DNA of 64,000 nt from Oasisia sp. SBJ-2009. Taxonomy: Eukaryota; Annelida; Polychaeta; Sabellida; Siboglinidae. The stretch's first letter is position 1; every line of letters starts with the position of its first letter. The translations under genes and the position numbers were made by a program. Below, piece by piece: positions 63,201-64,000 of the stretch. The stretch covers positions 5,370,690-5,434,689 of the forward strand of contig OZ024855.1 of NCBI GenBank assembly GCA_964017155.1. The letters run 5' to 3'. The notes beneath the pieces are model-generated. The model worked only from the letters and a program-made list of their open reading frames with translations. It ran no database searches and was not told where the DNA came from.

Positions 63201-64000
63201 TTATAATAGAGTTCAATTGGCAGTACAATGATACCTCTTTCATATTTTTATGATAATTATTTGCAGTTATGTTTTTTAACAGGATCCCACAGATGATTTT
63301 CGCTGCCCAGTTGCGGGGTTAAATATCACCATAAAGACGATGCTGTTACCTACAAATCAGCCACAGCAGGTAGACATGAACTGTGTTTAGTTTTTCAGTC
63401 GCTGTGGTTTGAACACTTGAATCAAGCGTATGTGGGCAAATACGTGTATGTATCTACATTCTTCAAAACTGTGCCGCTATTTGTGTTTGCTATTTAAAGT
63501 GCCCTGTTGGAACACTGCCCCAAAGGTGGACAACACTGTGAGAAAGAACTAAATATGCAGTGTTTACCAAAGGTGGACAACACTGTGAGAGAGAACTAAA
63601 TATGCAGTGTTTACCAAAGGTGGACAACACTGTGAGAAAGAACTAAATATGCAGTGTTTACCAAAGGTGGACAACACTGTGAGAAAGAACTAAATATGCA
63701 GTGTTTACCAAAGGTGGACAACACTGTGAGAAAGAACTAAATATGCAGTGTTTACCAAAGGTGGACAACACTGTGAGAAAGAACTAAATATGCAGTGTTT
63801 ACCAAAGGTGGACAACACTGTGAGAAAGAACTAAATATGCAGTGTTTACCAAAGGTGGACAACACCGTGAGAAAGAACTAAATATGCAGTGTTTACCAAA
63901 GGTGGACAACACCGTGAGAAAGAACTAAATATGCAGTGTTTACCAAAGTATGGTCGCGGTTCATCGGAGTCATCCTCCTCTGCCTGGAGCTCCTGCATTG
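48724..64000 (-). CDS. IRS: Insulin receptor substrate, 3' part (PTB domain and tail)
   Basis: Exons: 63944-64000 (runs off the window), 58696-58838, 57260-57402, 56722-56904, 55699-55800, 55276-55343, 54779-54964, 54343-54471, 53416-53512, 51485-52306, 48724-50641; phases agree, 1,281 aa visible. The PTB domain spans the second and third exons ([34 protein letters not shown], then [19 protein letters not shown] and [18 protein letters not shown]). The N-terminal PH domain must lie beyond 64000. The tail has nine YxxM PI3K-binding sites (YFLM, YIDM x3, YLEM x2, YLNM, YMEM, YMAM). Near 50100 it has HYVNVEF, a GRB2-type YxN site, and near 50390 YVDI; the C-terminus has HYATLDL and YAQIDF. The 51485-52306 exon has several RxRxxS/T sites of AKT type. 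Role: docking protein below insulin/IGF receptors. Confidence 0.95.
50727..51153. mobile_element. 427-bp hAT-type MITE in IRS intron
   Basis: The ends TAAGGATGGGATGAAT and ATTCATCCCATCCTTA are perfect 16-bp inverted repeats. The flanks CTACGTAC (50719-50726) and CTACATAC (51154-51161) agree at 7 of 8 positions, an 8-bp target duplication. Both inner flanks are rich in the word CGAATCGAATA. It has no coding capacity. It fills about half of the intron between the last two IRS exons. Confidence 0.85.
52328..53340. repeat. Tandem duplication of an intron segment, period about 516 bp
   Basis: Two diverged copies head to tail: AAAGGTCAATGTTAAATTG at 52331 and AAAGGTCAATGTTGAATTG about 516 bp later. 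The match runs through TAGGCCTAAAG, CTTCCCTTATCAC, ATGACTGTTTCTCAATGT and AACCAAGTTTTATT blocks to CCTTTCAACAATGTT / CCTTCAACAATGTT. Divergence of roughly a fifth of positions suggests an old event. It lies in the IRS intron between 52307 and 53415. Confidence 0.85.
54112..54294. repeat. (CGCA)n/(CA)n microsatellite in IRS intron
   Basis: CGCA blocks alternate with CA blocks and with three AGTTTTACACACAC units. Intronic, ending about 50 bp from the exon at 54343. Confidence 0.9.
55440..55612. repeat. About 35-bp tandem repeat in IRS intron
   Basis: Four to five copies of a unit with GAGGTGGCT, TATTACTGAAGTGACC and TTATTTGT. Intronic and not at an exon edge. Confidence 0.8.
56010..56650. repeat. 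24-bp minisatellite in IRS intron
   Basis: About 26 copies of GAGATAAATGTTGGGGTCTC plus GGAG, with small length variants. Because 24 is a multiple of three, long frames cross it on both strands; these are artefacts. It ends about 70 bp short of the exon at 56722. Confidence 0.93.
59370..59640. repeat. 30-bp minisatellite in IRS intron
   Basis: About nine copies of ACATCTTTGAGTCTGTGCTT plus GTATGTCTAG, which changes gradually to a TGTGTGTCTAC variant along the array. Confidence 0.93.
60415..61170. repeat. 19-bp minisatellite in IRS intron
   Basis: About 39 copies of CCACAATGACCACTGGTCC, mostly exact, with CCCC/CCTA variants. The [13 protein letters not shown] minus-strand frames through it are artefacts of the repeat. 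Confidence 0.95.
61800..63520. other. IRS intron, no gene or repeat family recognised
   Basis: AT-rich intron sequence. Poly-C runs occur at about 61213 and 61780, and one 37-bp direct duplication (TAGTTTGCGTAATCAG) at about 62777 and 62811. No exon of the IRS coding sequence is missing here, because the phases of the flanking exons fit directly. Confidence 0.5.
63522..63944 (-). repeat. Nine exact 47-bp units starting at an IRS donor site
   Basis: Unit starts at 63522, 63569, 63616, 63663, 63710, 63757, 63804, 63851 and 63898; the tenth position, 63945, is the exon itself. On the minus strand the exon ends CATACTTTG followed by GTAAACACTGC, and every unit repeats CCTTTG followed by GTAAACACTGC. 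Units differ by a base or two (GAGAGAG for GAGAAAG, ACCGTG for ACTGTG). Each also contains TTCTTTCTCACAG, an acceptor-like sequence, 15 nt before the next donor. Confidence 0.95.

Overview
The window is animal nuclear DNA, most likely from a lophotrochozoan and plausibly a mollusc. It is AT-rich, its genes are split by short introns with canonical GT-AG ends, and it is full of minisatellites, microsatellites, hairpin MITEs, LINE fragments and a tRNA-type SINE. The phylum is inferred from general character; no marker in the window fixes it. There is no bacterial, CRISPR or operon-like structure.

Five protein-coding genes could be assembled exon by exon, and the reading phase agrees at every junction. 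They are CDK5RAP3 (+, 12457-21401, 14 coding exons, 499 aa), the ATP synthase c-subunit precursor (-, 23099-26509, 5 coding exons, 160 aa), JAZF1 (+, 26994-33322, 6 coding exons, 285 aa), SEM1/DSS1 (-, 36882-46059, 3 coding exons, 74 aa), and the 3' part of an insulin receptor substrate gene (-, 48724 to beyond 64000, 11 exons visible). ATP synthase c and JAZF1 are head to head, with 484 bp between their start codons. JAZF1 and SEM1 converge and their 3' ends may overlap. The products act separately: UFMylation and ER-phagy, mitochondrial ATP synthesis, transcription, proteasome assembly, and insulin/PI3K signalling.

The first 12 kb holds no gene I can support. It contains a 609-bp TTAA-flanked hairpin MITE, two LINE reverse-transcriptase remnants (one interrupted by another LINE tail and flanked by a 426-bp MITE), a CT-rich tract and a perfect 355-bp GT microsatellite. 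The 8.5-kb first intron of SEM1 holds a 6.1-kb transposon with long, repeat-bearing inverted ends. It carries a broken THAP-domain gene and a broken copy of a large uncharacterised protein family with a DTDVVVLA motif and a cysteine-rich tail.

The most unusual pattern is that at four exon boundaries in three genes a tandem repeat begins at the splice site, and every repeat unit copies that site. These are the acceptor of JAZF1 exon 5 (22-bp units), the acceptor of CDK5RAP3 exon 12 (41 bp), the donor of CDK5RAP3 exon 10 (23 bp), and the donor of the last upstream IRS exon (exactly nine 47-bp units). In the IRS array each unit also carries an acceptor, so it reads as a possible 15-nt in-frame microexon.
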